Shown here: one piece after another, positions 33,561 to 47,644 of the stretch
How the letters are laid out: every line of letters starts with the position of its first letter
Numbering within the stretch: the first letter of the stretch is position 1
Program-made: the position numbers and the translations under genes
Origin: Bugula neritina
Taxonomy: Eukaryota > Bryozoa > Gymnolaemata > Cheilostomatida > Bugulidae
Reading direction: 5' to 3'
Length of the DNA stretch: 64,000 nucleotides
Assembly: GCA_964035545.1 (NCBI GenBank)
Contig: OZ037769.1
Location: 7,687,929 to 7,751,928, forward strand
The notes under the pieces: generated by a model
What the model saw: the letters and a program-made list of their open reading frames with translations, nothing else
What the model was told of the DNA's origin: nothing
Database searches by the model: none

Positions 33561-35177
33561 ATTATAGCATTAATGCAAAATTTGTAGCAAACAAAATATG
33601 TTCCTACAATGTTTTCAACAGTTGTACCTCTACCCAAAACTCATAAAGGCAATTAAAGAACATTTCCATTGAAATTGCTCTGTTGGTAAATCTAAATAAT
33701 ATTATGCTTATCACAATAATATGTTCATAACCTCCAGGGTTTTTTAATGACTGTCAGCTGCTACCCAATACACACTATGAATGCCAGCTTGTTTTAATTA
33801 CTGTATGAAAATTATTGTTTGTGCCTTTTCATGGCTTTACGGTTTATACAGTTACACCAAAATAAAAAATATCAGTGTCAATTTTTTTAGATTGCTATAC
33901 TAAAGCATCAACATTACTTAGCACTATGGTGATAACCTTATTTTTAGCTATAAATTTTCAAAGAAAATCATATGTCTTATGAATAGTAATAATTTACCAG
34001 AATACTTTTTAAAAGCTTTTTCATGTTTCGTTTAATTTACAATGTAGTTATTCCCTTATTATGTATAGAGAGGACAACTTCGGATCGAAGTAATTTGGTT
34101 AGATGCAGGCAACATACATACATTGTGGTATGATCTATGTAGTGTGTTTGCGTGCGCTCGTGTGCGAGCTTTCATTTCCGACACAGGTCGCAGGATATTT
34201 GGTTCCAACCCTACAGATAAATGAAGTCTCTAACAAGTGTAAAGGTACAACAACTCCAGGCTACCTGAAGGGCAGCAATATACAACAAACTTCTTGAGTT
34301 TGTTCGGCTACACAAGCTATATTGAATAATTTAACGATAAAATATACTACATAAATTAAATGACCATCATTTCATCACTTTCATAATTATGTTATATTTG
34401 GCTTATGCATACAATAATTATTAAGATGATTAAATTAGGTGTATAGAATATAATATTGCACTACAATAATATAAAGAGTAGTATATCTTAGTGAGTACTG
34501 GGTAAAGCTTTGTTGACTTGAAAGATTTACAAAAAAAGATTGCTCGACTGTCATTCAGCAAAATTCCTTTAAATACTAAAAATACATACATGATTGAAAT
34601 ATAGATTGTCCGAAATATTTAAAATGAGATGTGATAATTAAGGATTTAAGTGTAATGAAATAGCTCATAATTTATATAATTTGATATAAAAACCTTCTGT
34701 ATAATAAAAAAGTAAATCATGCATATAAAATACAGCAATATACATTTATAATACATTTGCATAAATGCAAAAAATTGATAGATTTTGACAATGGCAATGC
34801 TCAATAACAAAAAGATTGCTTATTACAAAAACTAAAAAAATACAATAAACTTCAAAATTGACAACAAATAAATATTAAAATTTTTGGTAGAATATCAGTT
34901 ATTATTCATTTGTTATGTGAACGCTTAGACTACGCAATTTGCACAAAGCATTGACCATAATAAGCAACGTACTGTAAATTGAATATCAATAATTGATCAT
35001 AACTTCGGCTAACAGCATATTAAAGCAATGTTACAGTTGAATTCAACATTATTGAGTATATTAGCATTGCCAATACTATATTTAAACTAATAATTCAACA
35101 TAATATAATTCACTTTAATACTAGTTCAAATTCAAGACTAGCAGGAAATCTGTGCGTTCCACTGCTCATCAGTTTAC

Positions 35178-38100
35178 TCAGTGCTTCAAGCTACCATCTC
35201 TCCCAGATGATCGTTTCAAGGTAAATTGCTTCTGATATTTAGATAGTGATTTAGGCAATGTTTCATAGTCTTCTGCAAACACATAAGTTAGTTTCACACT
35301 TGCACAGCACAACAAGGGGCAGTACAGCATAAGTGGCAATACAGCATGAGGGGCAGTACAGCATGAAGGGCAATACATCATGAGGGGCAGTACAGCATGA
35401 GGGGCAATACAGCATGAGGGGCAATACAGCATGAGGGGCAATACAGCATGAGGGGCAATACATCATGAGGGGCAATACAGCATGAAGGGAAGTACAGCAT
35501 GAGGGGCAGTACAGCATGAGGGGCAGTACAGCATGAGGGGCAGTACAGCATGAGAGACAATACATTACACACCAACACACAAAAATATTTCAGGGAAGAA
35601 TTTGTTTCAGGAATTTTATAACCACTAATAGTTTTTTCAGCAAAATATGTATTAATGTTGTTATTATTATAATGTTTGCATCCAAATCAACAGATAATTT
35701 ATTTAGCTGCTAGGAGCTGATTAATCAGATAAATTGTATTACAAACTTGCTAACAATTACTTAGTAGCCATTTTAGTAGTGACTACAGCTAAAAATCAAA
35801 GCCAAATAAACATAGCATATAAAGAAATGAAATGTTTGAAAAGTTATGAAGTCAATATAAATAATATAAATAAGTAGGGTAGTAAACAAATAAGTTTATC
35901 TGGATATTCTCATACCATGCTTTGGTGGTCGGGAGCAGATTTCTACGACTTGGGGGTTGACGGTGTCTCCTGACGAACTGCTGTCGGAGTTGAAGAACAG
36001 AGGAGACAAGGCACCCTGAATAGACTGATCATCTAGCACAGTGCTGTCTGTTCTACTCAACTCTGAACCTGTAACATCAACTTTCTATGTATTTATTTCA
36101 CTGTGCTATATTTAGACATTCTAAATAAGCTAGAACAACATGGGTAGTTAGCAAGAAAAGAGCTACATGAAATATTAGAAAGTCTGAAACACAGCAAACT
36201 AGCCACAACACCATGAAAAGAATAAGAAGTAAGTTGAAACGTTTCACTGGCAGACAAGTAGGTGCAAAGAGTACATAGAGATAAACATATTGACAGAGAA
36301 AATGGAAATACATGTAGAAGCATAACAAAGAGAAGACAACACTCGGGGTGTTAGCATAACCTCACAGCTACAGCATGATGCTGTGCCTACTGACCTTGTT
36401 CACTATACTGTCTCTTCCAGTTGAACAAAACTGGTTCAAAGTAAATAAGTTTAATGTAGTTGTTTACAGAAACACTGTGCATATGTTTCAAAATTGAGTT
36501 AAAAGTGAACAATAGCAACTTGAATTACTGCGTTATGCTCTATGAAACAAACACCTAGATGGTTTGGTATTATAGCATAGTAAACTAACAATGGAAATTC
36601 AGGTAGTTTAAATAATTTATTGTTTCAATGTTTTATCATTTGCACAATATCAACTCCCTGTATTTTATAGTATCAAATAATAACAGATTGAAATAACTTA
36701 CTAGAGCCGTAATCATTAGCCACATCTCTGGCTGCATCAGCCACTGATGAAGGGAATGACATAGATCTGACTTTGGTAATGGTAGGGACTTCACACTTGG
36801 AGACTGGTTGATCAATGAAACTGGAGCTCCTCTTCTTTAACCCTGGACTAAAATCTGCTTCGTCGTCCTGTAAAACCACAATGGCTGATGAGTTGATATT
36901 TTAACACAAAAAACTAGATACAATTTTTTATAAAATTATTAAAAGAAAAGCGTGAACATGGCAAGTATTGCACTGATAATAGAATGCACTGACCTCTTCG
37001 ACAAGTGATACATTGGTAGTTTCGAAGAACTTAATGCTGGAGGAAGCAGCGCCATCTGATTCAGCCAAGAGCTCCGTGCTAGAGCTGTGACCAAGTGTAA
37101 AAGTGGGAGTTGCACTCTCTAAACTAATAGCATCTGAATCAACATCTCCATCTTCTCTTACACTGAGGTCTTTGTCCACAGAATGTGTATCTGAATAACA
37201 TGTTAAAATAAGAATATAGAAATCTTTTATGGATGGTACAACAGTCCCTACTTTCTAAACAGCATTCAAAATGGAAGAAATGCCAGTTGTGGTAGCAAAT
37301 TTAAACAACTAACAACTGTTTACATTACATTCAAGATATAGAATTGAAGTTTGACAAAAATTGAAAAAGGATACTTTGTAAACACATGCTATACAATTAC
37401 TAAAATATTTAACATGATGGCAAGTGCTGAGTACAGTCTTTTTATAGCACAGTCTGTAAAATGAGAATGCTGCCTCTTTATCACCCATTCTTCAATCATA
37501 TCACATTTCCAAAACATGACAGAAACAAACTGCAGCATGTGCCAAAATATTTACCAACATTAGTTAACAAACTGGGTGATTGAGGGCTGGTGCACAATGC
37601 CCGTATTACTGAAGCATAACTCACCGTCAGATTCCAGACTATTTTGCCTTTTTTGGTGGATTTCATTACTGATTGTCTCTAAATTGGACATAGACCGAGA
37701 GTAAAGAGATTTAGCTGCTGAAACATTCTTTTCAGCTAATGTGATCACTTCTCTCTGTTGCTCTAACAGTGTGTGGAACTTAGCCTTTTTCTCATAGTAT
37801 GGTCTGCAAAAGGCATAAATATTTTTTAATTATTGATGTTTTATGACGCAGGGATGCTAGTTGTTATTCTCATGTGATGCCATAAAATATCTGAAATAGA
37901 CTCCATGTATGGTTAACCAGGATTTGCTACTGCTTAAACTTTGAGTAGCTAAAGCAATAGCAGGTTGGAATATCTGTACAGGAAGGGGACAAACCTCATA
38001 CAGATACACAGATTGATAAACTCACTCTAATATACAGTATATATGAAATGTATACGAGGTACAGGAATAATTTTGAATTGAACAGGTGGTTGGTTCACTT

Positions 38101-41100
38101 AGCCTAAATTTCATGGATATTAAGTTATGGCGATGAGTCACAGTCATAACCATAATTATTATTATAAGCTGGGTAGGGCAGCTCAACTTCTCACATTTTA
38201 CTATCAAATTACTGAACATCAAACAACCCTGGTAGGAATACCAACTGGAATAGCAACATAATATTGCATAATATGTACTTTGCTGTTCAGCCTAACTATA
38301 ATATAACTGGATCATATGGACTATTTTAGTAACATCACTAATTAAATGTTGATGAACAAAAATAACGCATGTTATTGACCTATAAGGGCAAACAACTGTT
38401 GTGTCAGAAACAACACTCTTGTATAATACTAACTATAAAGAAAAGAGAAAGCTGGATGAAGAGTATAAAACAAGTAATATTGTAGCTTGTTTGTAGTGAG
38501 AAATGATGTATACTCGTATATGCAATACATAGATGAATCATAATGTATCAACATGCTAATGAAAGCATAACCCCTGAAGATGTGGAGTTAATTATTGAGT
38601 TGGAGCTTTGATTTAGTTCAGTCAAAGACTATATATTTTAATGATGGAGCTGGGAGCAGAGGAAATGAGCTCCAAATTAAAATAATGACTGTGTGCTGCT
38701 GAGCTGTGAACAAATAGAGTTAGCAGGTGGGCTTCCTATTACACTGGCTCTGACTTCTTCTCAAAACAAGCTTTGAAGTTAACATAAACAAACTCAAGTC
38801 CCAACTCATTATTACCAGCTTGAGAGCATCAAACTAAAAGTTGAATGACTGATCTTCATGAACTTAAATTAGCATTGAGTTCCTCATTTTAGTGCCAGAG
38901 AATAAAAATCATGAATTATATTCATGTTGCAAGAAATTATCAGTTATTTTAAGGGAGATACTCATTTTCTTTAATTATCAGTCTAATTCTGATAAATTCT
39001 TTCAGCAAATTACCAATTCTTCCTATTGCACTAGTCACAATGCACTGCCTCAGTAATAAAACAATGAAATATAAAAACAAGTGCATGATAAAACTCTATA
39101 AAATTATGCATACAATTACTCACTTGGATTTTGAGATAGCACGCTTGTTCAGTTTGTATTCTCTCTGGACAGTTCTCTGAGCCTCCACCAGAATTCTTTG
39201 AGCCTGAATCTGTACAGCTTTGCAGGATCTGGTGGCTTCCTCAGCTTCTATCAGCTGTCACAAATATTGACACAGTTGAAAACTTGACTGATTATGCAGA
39301 TGTAAACACATAATATATAAATTAGCTGATAATAGACAGAAAACACAGTTTAGTAACAAATCTCCTAAGCAACATGTGACATAATTATCTTTCAAAGAAA
39401 TAAAATTGTTCATCGATACTAACGATGACACATGATACAAGACAGCACATAAATAAGCAATCAAATTTTTGAATTAGATCTGCTGTTACATTGTCAACAG
39501 CTGCCTTTTTAAAGCAGACACAAAAATATGTCAGTTACTACATACACCTGTAAGAGTGGCAATAGTGGGTTAATAGTGTCCAACAACTAGTATGTTGTAG
39601 TGTCAACCACCAAAACATTGGTGTTTGTCTAGACTTGGAAATTCTATATATTTGTTTATAGAGAGACATAAACTTGGTAAAACAATAACAATAATAATGC
39701 GTATCATGGCTGGTCATCAAAACCAATTGTATAGGTGACTCATCGGAGAAAAATGCTCCAATTAACGGTAATACTAGTAAAGCATAATTTATTGTGATTT
39801 TTAGGAAAAACAACTTTTTACTTATAGATGACCACCCAAAAAGTAATATTACACTAACTAAATAAAAAATATAATTATTGACCAAATTCTGACAAATCAT
39901 TATTCATGAAATAGCAATTTTGGGAAGTTATCCACCCTACGAAGGCAACTGCTATACATGACACTTTATTCATGATCCTATTTCTTAGGCAATCATTCCA
40001 TAAAATCTAAGCACTGCTTATCTACAATATACTTCATGGAGTGGCATTATAGTCTGGTCTGTAATTATTTTATACATGTGCACTCCACATGTGGTGTGCA
40101 CCAGCGTTACCCCTGTATGTGCCCCCCTTGGTGACCCCAAGAACTGATGACAGTTAAATGAGAATGTCAAAGCACTATTACAACACATGCAGCACTGGCT
40201 GCTTCACATCGAAAGTGAATCTCATTTCTGGTAATCATATTCATTGTTTACATAGCTTACACTGAAAGGTGGCCACCTTGCCAACATTATTTATAAAAAA
40301 TGGCTGTTTCTGGTGAATGAAGCAGCGTCAGCAATGAACATTTAATGAGAACCTACCCACCGTTGTTCCTGTGTGACATTTGCACAAGAACACGCCATAT
40401 ATCAGACCATTTTTCACGTGTTACAAACACAGACAAGGTAATTGACCTAATGTGTCAGCCTTCAACACTTGCTGCCCGCACAATGGAAAGGTTAAATAAT
40501 TCACTCAGAACTCTTTTATAAATAATATATGAATTATAATGTATTGCACACGCATGTACATAATATTAAACAGAGAAACACCAAAAAAAATTAAAAATGA
40601 AATTTACAAATTAGGAATTAGTGATGGAAGATATGTACAACCAGGATCTTGTAAAGGTGTTTGACCAATTAAAAGCAGACAGCAGTAGTAAACAGGGATA
40701 AACATTGGCAACTGTCCAGCCAGTAATACAGGAAATGGAGGTTAAAGGTTAGTTGCTTAAAGCATGTCACAATGCTGCCATTGATTTCAAATTTGAGTGT
40801 TTCCTTTTAGAGTTGGGATGTTGGCAATTTGAAAACACAAAACTGCAATAATGGACTGATAATAAGGGCAAGGCAGCTATTTTTGCTTTTCATTGTTATG
40901 ATGAAGCAATATTGTGCCATGTGATACAGGGATATAGACCATTGCCACACTTTGGTGGCCATTTTGTTATATCAGCAATGGTATCAGTAAGAAATACCTA
41001 TTATTTTATAGAAAAACTATTGAAAATCGAAATATAGAATAAATGTCCACAAACAATCAAAGAACAACTCTTCACAGTTATTAAGTATGGATATTGAATT

Positions 41101-44100
41101 TTCAGATGTTGCTGCAGTGTGGCCAAACCTGGAACAATTAGTAATAAAAGAATGAAATGAAATCCACCAAGAAACAGGATTTTCCAATTGAAAGTAAAAG
41201 TATAATAGACAAAATAATGTTGAAAACTCGACTGGAATTCAAAAGTGAACCTTGATCACATATCTCTGCAAGGTCAGATGATGGAAATAGTTATGTTGAG
41301 GCAGCATCGAGAGTTATCGATAACATATTTTTGATATCAAATTGGCAGCATTTAGCATGGTTGATGTCTGGTGAAATGACATAGTTGGCAGCACCCTTAG
41401 CAGGTGGCGTCATCAACCCTTACCAGCTACACAATACAAAGCATTCCTCACAAAAAGGTAAGACAAATCCCAAGCTTCTCTAACAAATTCACTTGCTGCC
41501 TGAACAATGAAATAACAAATACTATCTCAGTGAGTATGTTATTTGGTCTAAGCTTAGACAATGGGAAATGGGTTAAAAACAACCACTGCTAGCCCAATGG
41601 CAGGATATTCAATGTTATTCAATCTTTTTTTGCTTTATTTTTGGCTCTACCTGTCAAGGAAAAAAGGAGTAGGGATGCTTGCTATGACTAAAGGCACTGT
41701 TGTTGTGATGTGGTGTCTCATGTTTTGAATAACATAGACAGTGCATGTAAGAAACTAGATTGTACAGAGTCTAATTGCATTGTTTCATCAGTGAATGGTA
41801 AAGCTAATTGAGCCATGTTTCCAAAACATCAATTTCTAGTCCCTTTACCAATGACTTGATGTCACCTAATTAATAGCATACTTTTATTATCAACTTTACA
41901 ACAGCAAGCACTAAACACACCTGGGACAATGGCATTGATCAATGACACGGAATATTCAAGACTGCTGCTTTTTGATGTAAACCTTGTAACTTGCCAATAA
42001 AAGCTCTATGTTATTAATTTGACTTTATGTCTGGGTAATGCAAAAAGTTATGAGAATACTGAGAAAAGAGGTGCCTATAAAAACCTGCATTTTCGAGGGT
42101 AGTTGAGTAAAATTGCTCTACCATACCTCTATACCAGTATAATCTTAATATGTCTGTAACTCCAGGGAATAATGCTGGCAGTCTTGCCATTAAAGCACGA
42201 TTTTATCTCAAAACATTTACCAAAATATGGCAAGTATGCTAAAACAACGTTGTGAAAACCCAGTTATAATTGGGAATATGATCGGATATCAACAAGTGAC
42301 TACAACCCAGAATTCTAGATGATATTATCTTAATATGACGTAAGTTCGGTGAATATGCATCATATGCTAAACAGTGTTATTGAACATAATGAAGAGAAAA
42401 CCAACGCAAGGTAAAGTATTTACAACTCACTTTAATGGTTGCGTGATTCAAAAATTCCTGCCAAGATAGGTTGTGCTTGGATTTTTCCACGTCATAAATT
42501 TTTTCTGCCACTTCCTGTGTTTCCCTTGCCGTGGTTTCTATGGAAACTGCAGTGTCGTATTTAGCTGTCGTATCATCTACCACTTCTTGAGCCTTTGAAA
42601 ATAAATTATGTCGAAATAAATTAATAACCGATGATTTAATAATGCCTATGGCAAAACCATTTCATCTTCACAGTGTGAATAGAATGTCAGAATATAAATT
42701 GTAAGTTTTAAAATTTAACAAAATCTATTGTTTAGAAAGTTTCTTTGCAAATAATCACCATCTGTGTTCAGCTAAAGTTAGGCAGCTAAAATATTTAAAA
42801 CACAAACCAATGCAGTAATATTTTATCATAGATGTAAGAGTACGCAATATTGTGTTTAAAAGCTAAAGAAATTTCTCGACATAAAAATGAAAATTTTCAA
42901 TTTACCAGGAAAACGTTTAAACTTTTGAATTTTGGCTTCACTGTGTGCAAAAACTTGACACTATTCAATATGTGAAATCGAAACAAAACTTACACACTAA
43001 AGCATCGTCGTATAACTTATAACTTATCTTCAAGTTACTATATCACTAAATCGTAAACATTATGTATTTAAATTAAGAGCTAAATAAAAAATATTCAAGA
43101 GGAGCAATTTTATTGTCCCATTTTTTATTTCATACATAGTTGGTACCTTCCAGCAACTAAAACACTTAGTAAACACGAACAAAGCTCAGAAATTGCCTTC
43201 TTTTTCCAGTTTCAACACAAGGTACGGTTGTTTGACTCAATGAGTCAAGCAACTGTGCCTTTGCTGAACTATTAAAGGAAGTTGTTTAATTGTTAAATTT
43301 AATTTGAACAAGTTCAAATAGGTTGAGTACCCTAACAGCATGTACAACACTCTGTTTTATTGAACTGAAATCCATGTAATCTTAACTCACCATCAGCATG
43401 CTTTACAAATGCCATTGTACAAGTTGAAATAGTGATACCAATACTATTATTCTATTATAAATGTGTCATAGGTAAGGTAGTAAATATATGTGGTTGTTAT
43501 GCCTAAACAGATGTTGATGTATGCAATATGTCGTACTGTACTCTATGCAGGTGTGAACTAAGGGTGCATTTTTAATCCATCCATCACTTTATGTGTAATA
43601 GAATATCATCGGTGAATATATGGGTATTGTTTTAGTAAACTTTACTGATAAAAACTGAAAACAGTGAGGCAAGCATTGAAATGATCAGTAAGAAACCAGA
43701 GTTTCCTTTTCATTGTGAACACAAAGTAGCATGGTTACATGGCATTGTGGGTAATTACAGAATAAGGAAACAAACCCTCATTGAGAACATTACATGGTGC
43801 ACAATGCATGTAAGTTTTCTACTATATTGATTAACTCTTTGTTTGTAAAACCCAAGAGAGAATTGATTAAATGTCTATATCCTTTGCACCATAAACATTA
43901 ATAGCCCTATGTTATAACTATGTTGTTTAAACCTGAATAATAGAAATAATCAAACCTTCACACTAATGCATGACTCATATTGGTATGTAACTACTATTTC
44001 TCTGGTATATAACTATTTGCAACTATTTCACAGAGCCAGTTACTAGCTAGTAATACAGTAGGAGCAGCCTCAGTCTAGGGGTTAAAGTGTTTAGCTTGGT

Positions 44101-47100
44101 AAACACGAAATCATAGGTTCAAACCCTAGTAAAGGCCATTGGTGATGTTAGGAAGAGCATCCAGTTATAATTGCGTCTGTGCCTCATCTGAATAAGCCCT
44201 TAGCAATTGCTTTAAAAACCCATAAGGGATTCTAACAGGGATGGTGACTATAAACTTGTGTGAGTGGGTGGGAGTTAGTAATACAGTACTTGAGAAGTTA
44301 CTTTTCATAGATACTGGAAAAGTATTGAAGATAAATTTATCAAACGAGGCATTTGAAACCTAAACAAACCGATATGTGAATATTATCTAGTTTCAGGCAT
44401 CATCTTTGATCTTGCAGACAAGAAGTGACAGAAATGTGCAGGTGATTGTAGGTTATATATTACAAAGTTTATTTTCTATGCTCAAACCTTGGATATAAAG
44501 TTCATGATTATAGTTATCTCCCATTGTATGTTAGCATTGCTGAAGGTCAAACCAAATTCTATCTTTTCACTACTTTATAAGCTCTCTGGCACAATAAACT
44601 TGTGTAAGTCTGCAGTTATTAGCTGCAACTCACCATGTTACCAGGTTAGCAATAGATTACCATTGAAAATGGTAGCAAATAGAATTATACCCATGACCAA
44701 CACCACTATGCTGGTATGCACATGAAATATAGGCAATGGATTAATTGAAAAGCTAAGAAATAGTTTTACACTGCATTTTCATGGCTTCGAATTCTAGGAA
44801 CGGATGCCCTTACGAACGAATTAGTGGCTGCGGTTTGCATGAGCTTACGGTTGTGTTTTCAAACATCAAATGAAAAATCCAGTCCCCTAACGCATGGAAA
44901 CCTATTTCCACAATGCATGGAAACGCAGTGCTAGTTTATTCATTAGTGTGTAGCTACTTACTGCCTTTGCTTTTAGTCTGCAGTCATAGTAGGTGACAGC
45001 TCTGTGGATGCATGTACCGAGCTTCTTAGAGGCAGCACTCAGTTTATCACGCGAGTCTTTGAACAGGGATTTGAACCTGTTTCGAGCCACCTAAACATAG
45101 CAGGTATTTGGCATCACATTGCACAGCTATGACGAAAGTCAGCGTGTACTATACAGGATGTTTACATTCAACGTAGTAATATATACTATGAAATTTCTAT
45201 AGAGCTATTAAATAAATATCTAAATTTCAAAATTCATTCATAAGATAGTGTAGAAGGAACTGGTTTGTAGTCTACACACAAAGACAGAGCACGGCTATGC
45301 CAATAAAAACATTACAACTACCTGCTGAACTATACCATAATACTAACTCAGAGAATGAGTTGTAGACAAATGAATTGGAGAATGAATGTACTTGATAGTT
45401 GATTTTATACATTATTCTCAGTGACATTATAAATGCTGCATGCAGCCTGAGCCAACATGGAAGGTCATGACCTATATCAATACATACAGACAGTGATGGG
45501 GTAACATACCAACAGAACTGTATGTGATGTATAAGAATGTTGATGTCTCAATGTATACTCTAATATTGAAGATATTTTGTCATGTGGTGTCATGTGTTAT
45601 ACTTGAAATACTTGATAGCAGCAGAGATACTTGATAAGAGGTTAAAATAGAATCAAGTATGAACCATGTGCTGGCCCACTAAATATTATATTAGTACTGT
45701 AACCATCTTACATTAGCTGTTATCTCACACACCTATATTGTGTGTTTCACACTGATCTCTTCATATATTAGCAACTTGAAGCATGCCTATTGATTGCAAC
45801 TACTAGAAACACTAGCTTATCAAAGACTTGTAAAGCCTTATTACTACTGTATACTGAGAAATACGACAAGCATATCTTATTGCATTGTATTGTATCTTAT
45901 ATTCTGTATTTTATTGATATGAATAAGTTAACTAGTATAATATATAGTAGTCTGTCAACACATTATCATACATATATACATACACTACCACACATCTATA
46001 CATACATTACCACACATCTATACATACACTACCACACACCTATACATACACTACCACACACCTATACATACATAACCACACACCTACACATACATTGCCA
46101 CACACATCTAGACATACATTACAGTACACGAAGTCAAGATTTTTAACAATTATTGATATCAGTATTTGCTGGAAAATGAGTTTTTTTCTAAAACATTCTG
46201 AGCCAGAGAATGTACCATTTCTGTACCCCAGTGTGGTAAGTTACGCCCTGGAGTATCTCAGTAACATGCATGAACTTTTAACCACACAAAAACAAATCTG
46301 TGTATACCACATAAAAACCCTTAGTAGACCATAAACAGCACTTAGTATAACCATAAAGAGAACACTTCATAGACTATATACAACGTTTTTCCCATTATTA
46401 TCATGACAGATAACATGAGTATGATTACTATACATTACTTCTCTGGCCAACTGATTGCCCTTTAAACACCACACTGCTAAACTAGATCCTTGATATTAGT
46501 CACTATGATCGAAGAAGCTTCCTCGTCTATTTTCTAGCTTGTAAACAACTTTTCCATTTTACATGGTTGGAGATATTGTTATATGGCAAAATAAAATGCT
46601 ATATGCTAAATGAATGACTTACCACTAAATCGTTCTCATACTTGTTGATCAAATCAGTTGCCTTGTTCATCATTTCTAACTCATTCTAAAAAATAAAGTA
46701 AACATTCCTTTTAACATAATAGGAGTTTATTCTGTAAAGTTTATGATAGACTATATGGTGCATGTGTTGATGAGTGCACAAATTGTGGCCTACAAAGTAA
46801 AAGTTAACAAATAGCTCAAATGTCAACGTATTACAGAGATTCGCATTCAAGACTATTAAATTTATGTTTCAAAAATAAACTCAACATGTTGATGGTGCTA
46901 ACCTAAGTATTGAATATGAGCATATTTTACGCAATATGAGAATGCCATTATAAATTGTAATTCTTATTAGTTATAAATAAAATCAAATGGGCAGTTGTGA
47001 CAATTGAAAACTATGGCAAAACACAATTCTAGTTCAATTTTTTAAATCTTTGTAAGTAAACAAAGAGTTTGCACAGTGAATGAAACAATCAGAATCAGGT

Positions 47101-47391
47101 TAATTCTAAGCTACTTACTTGGATTCTGGGGTCAAGAGGTTCTTCATCCTCACTGTGATTAGAGTCGGTCTTAGTTTGATGATCCCGGCAAGATTCAAAG
47201 TCTAGACTGTTATTGTTACTTTGATTTACATCATGAGTCCAAGAATTGTCATTAGTCTTACTATAATCATTGTGATGATTGTGATTTACAATGCAATTTG
47301 CATTTGAATCAGTCAGAGTCACTCCCATTTTAACTTTGCACGCTTGAATTTCAAGGAAAGTTTTATCAGCTGTTGAACTATCAATGCTCAT
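35178..47391 (-). CDS. SH3BP5: SH3 domain-binding protein 5, Rab11 guanine exchange factor family
   Basis: Ten exons on the minus strand: 47391-47119, 46685-46623, 45090-44962, 42592-42431, 39254-39124, 37803-37625, 37190-36994, 36867-36702, 36068-35916 and 35272-35178; 515 residues, all junctions in phase. SH3BP5 proteins are long coiled-coil exchange factors for Rab11 on endosomes; mammalian SH3BP5 also binds BTK and JNK. Family marks seen: LDPRIQNELEMMNKATD near residue 86 (human VDPRIQGELEKLNQSTD), WQEFLNHAT (human WQEMLNHAT), LNKRAISKSKPYYEKKAK (human LKRAINKSKPYFELKAK) and NLETISNEIHQKRQNS (human NLEMISDEIHERRRSS). The last third is Ser/Asp-rich and ends KQFTLKRSSGRDG, like the human KQLSLQCSKGRDG. 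The first 85 residues are His/Asn/Asp-rich and not conserved. Introns hold a SINE, minisatellites and a near-perfect palindrome. Four CCAAT boxes lie just upstream. Confidence 0.93.
35314..35561 (-). repeat. Minisatellite, 17-bp unit, in last SH3BP5 intron
   Basis: About 14 copies of AGGGGCARTACAGCATG with few changes (R is A or G; some units AAGGGCAATACATCATG). The array ends about 40 nt before the acceptor of the last exon, so it occupies the branch-point side of the intron. Confidence 0.95.
44048..44288 (+). mobile_element. tRNA-derived SINE with 13-bp target duplication
   Basis: The body at 44061-44275 is flanked by perfect TAGTAATACAGTA copies (44048-44060 and 44276-44288). The head resembles a tRNA: CAGTCTAGGGGTTAAAGTG (A box region), a stem TGTTTA/TAAACA, and a B box AGGTTCAAACCCT. 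The following AGGAAGAGCATCCAGTTATAA resembles the GGGAAGGGCATCC segment seen in SINEs of cephalopods and other marine animals. There is no poly(A) tail; the 3' end is GTGAGTGGGTGGGAGT. It lies in SH3BP5 intron 3, antisense to the gene. RNA polymerase III transcription and LINE-dependent retrotransposition are family knowledge. Confidence 0.85.
45968..46125 (+). repeat. Minisatellite, about 22-bp unit, in SH3BP5 intron 2
   Basis: Copies of CATCTATACATACATTACCACA and variants. An open frame across it translates to His/Tyr/Thr repeats and is not a gene. Confidence 0.9.
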
Positions 47392-47561
47392 AGTTCAAGC
47401 GATTAGATGAATATAAACAATACTGGTGGCTGCAAGGTTGTTATAAAGCAGCATCACATAAGCGCGCACAACATTACAAGCACTAATAATAAGTTCGCAA
47501 TCGCCGATTTAATGCCTGAACATGGTTCGTTTACCGGGCTATGACGACATAACTAGTAAAG

Positions 47562-47644
47562 CCAATCAAAATTGGCCTCCAAGTTATATTGGTTGCTGGT
47601 CAACCAACTGAAAGACATGTGTGTCATTCGGTGGATTGACCAAT
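47562..47644. promoter_or_regulatory. Cluster of four CCAAT boxes upstream of SH3BP5
   Basis: CCAAT at 47562-47566 and 47640-47644, and ATTGG at 47571-47575 and 47588-47592, 170-250 bp before the SH3BP5 start. The first two form an inverted pair, GCCAATCAAAATTGGC. Multiple CCAAT boxes near start sites usually mark NF-Y-driven promoters. Binding itself is inference. Confidence 0.6.

Larger units (their letters stand above)
30344..35177. other. Intergenic repeat-rich region between MRPL53 and SH3BP5
   Basis: Contains TAN-triplet arrays (31500-32040, 32560-33000), a transposon (32042-32554), a pair of short related repeats (31030-31071, 33012-33050) and a 14-base G run at 33547-33560. A stretch near 34185-34250 has an acceptor-like CACAG and a donor-like GTACAA with open frame between, but no recognised protein. 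No gene supported. Confidence 0.6.

Noticed and set aside
34185-34297. Possible exon between CACAG and GTACAA
   Set aside because: Open frame and plausible splice signals, but no neighbouring exon in phase and no recognised protein.
39538-39900. 120-codon hydrophobic open frame in SH3BP5 intron 4
   Set aside because: Low-complexity AT-rich translation within an intron; no family features.
45790-46146. 118-codon open frame in SH3BP5 intron 2
   Set aside because: Most of it is a translated 22-bp minisatellite (His/Tyr/Thr repeats).
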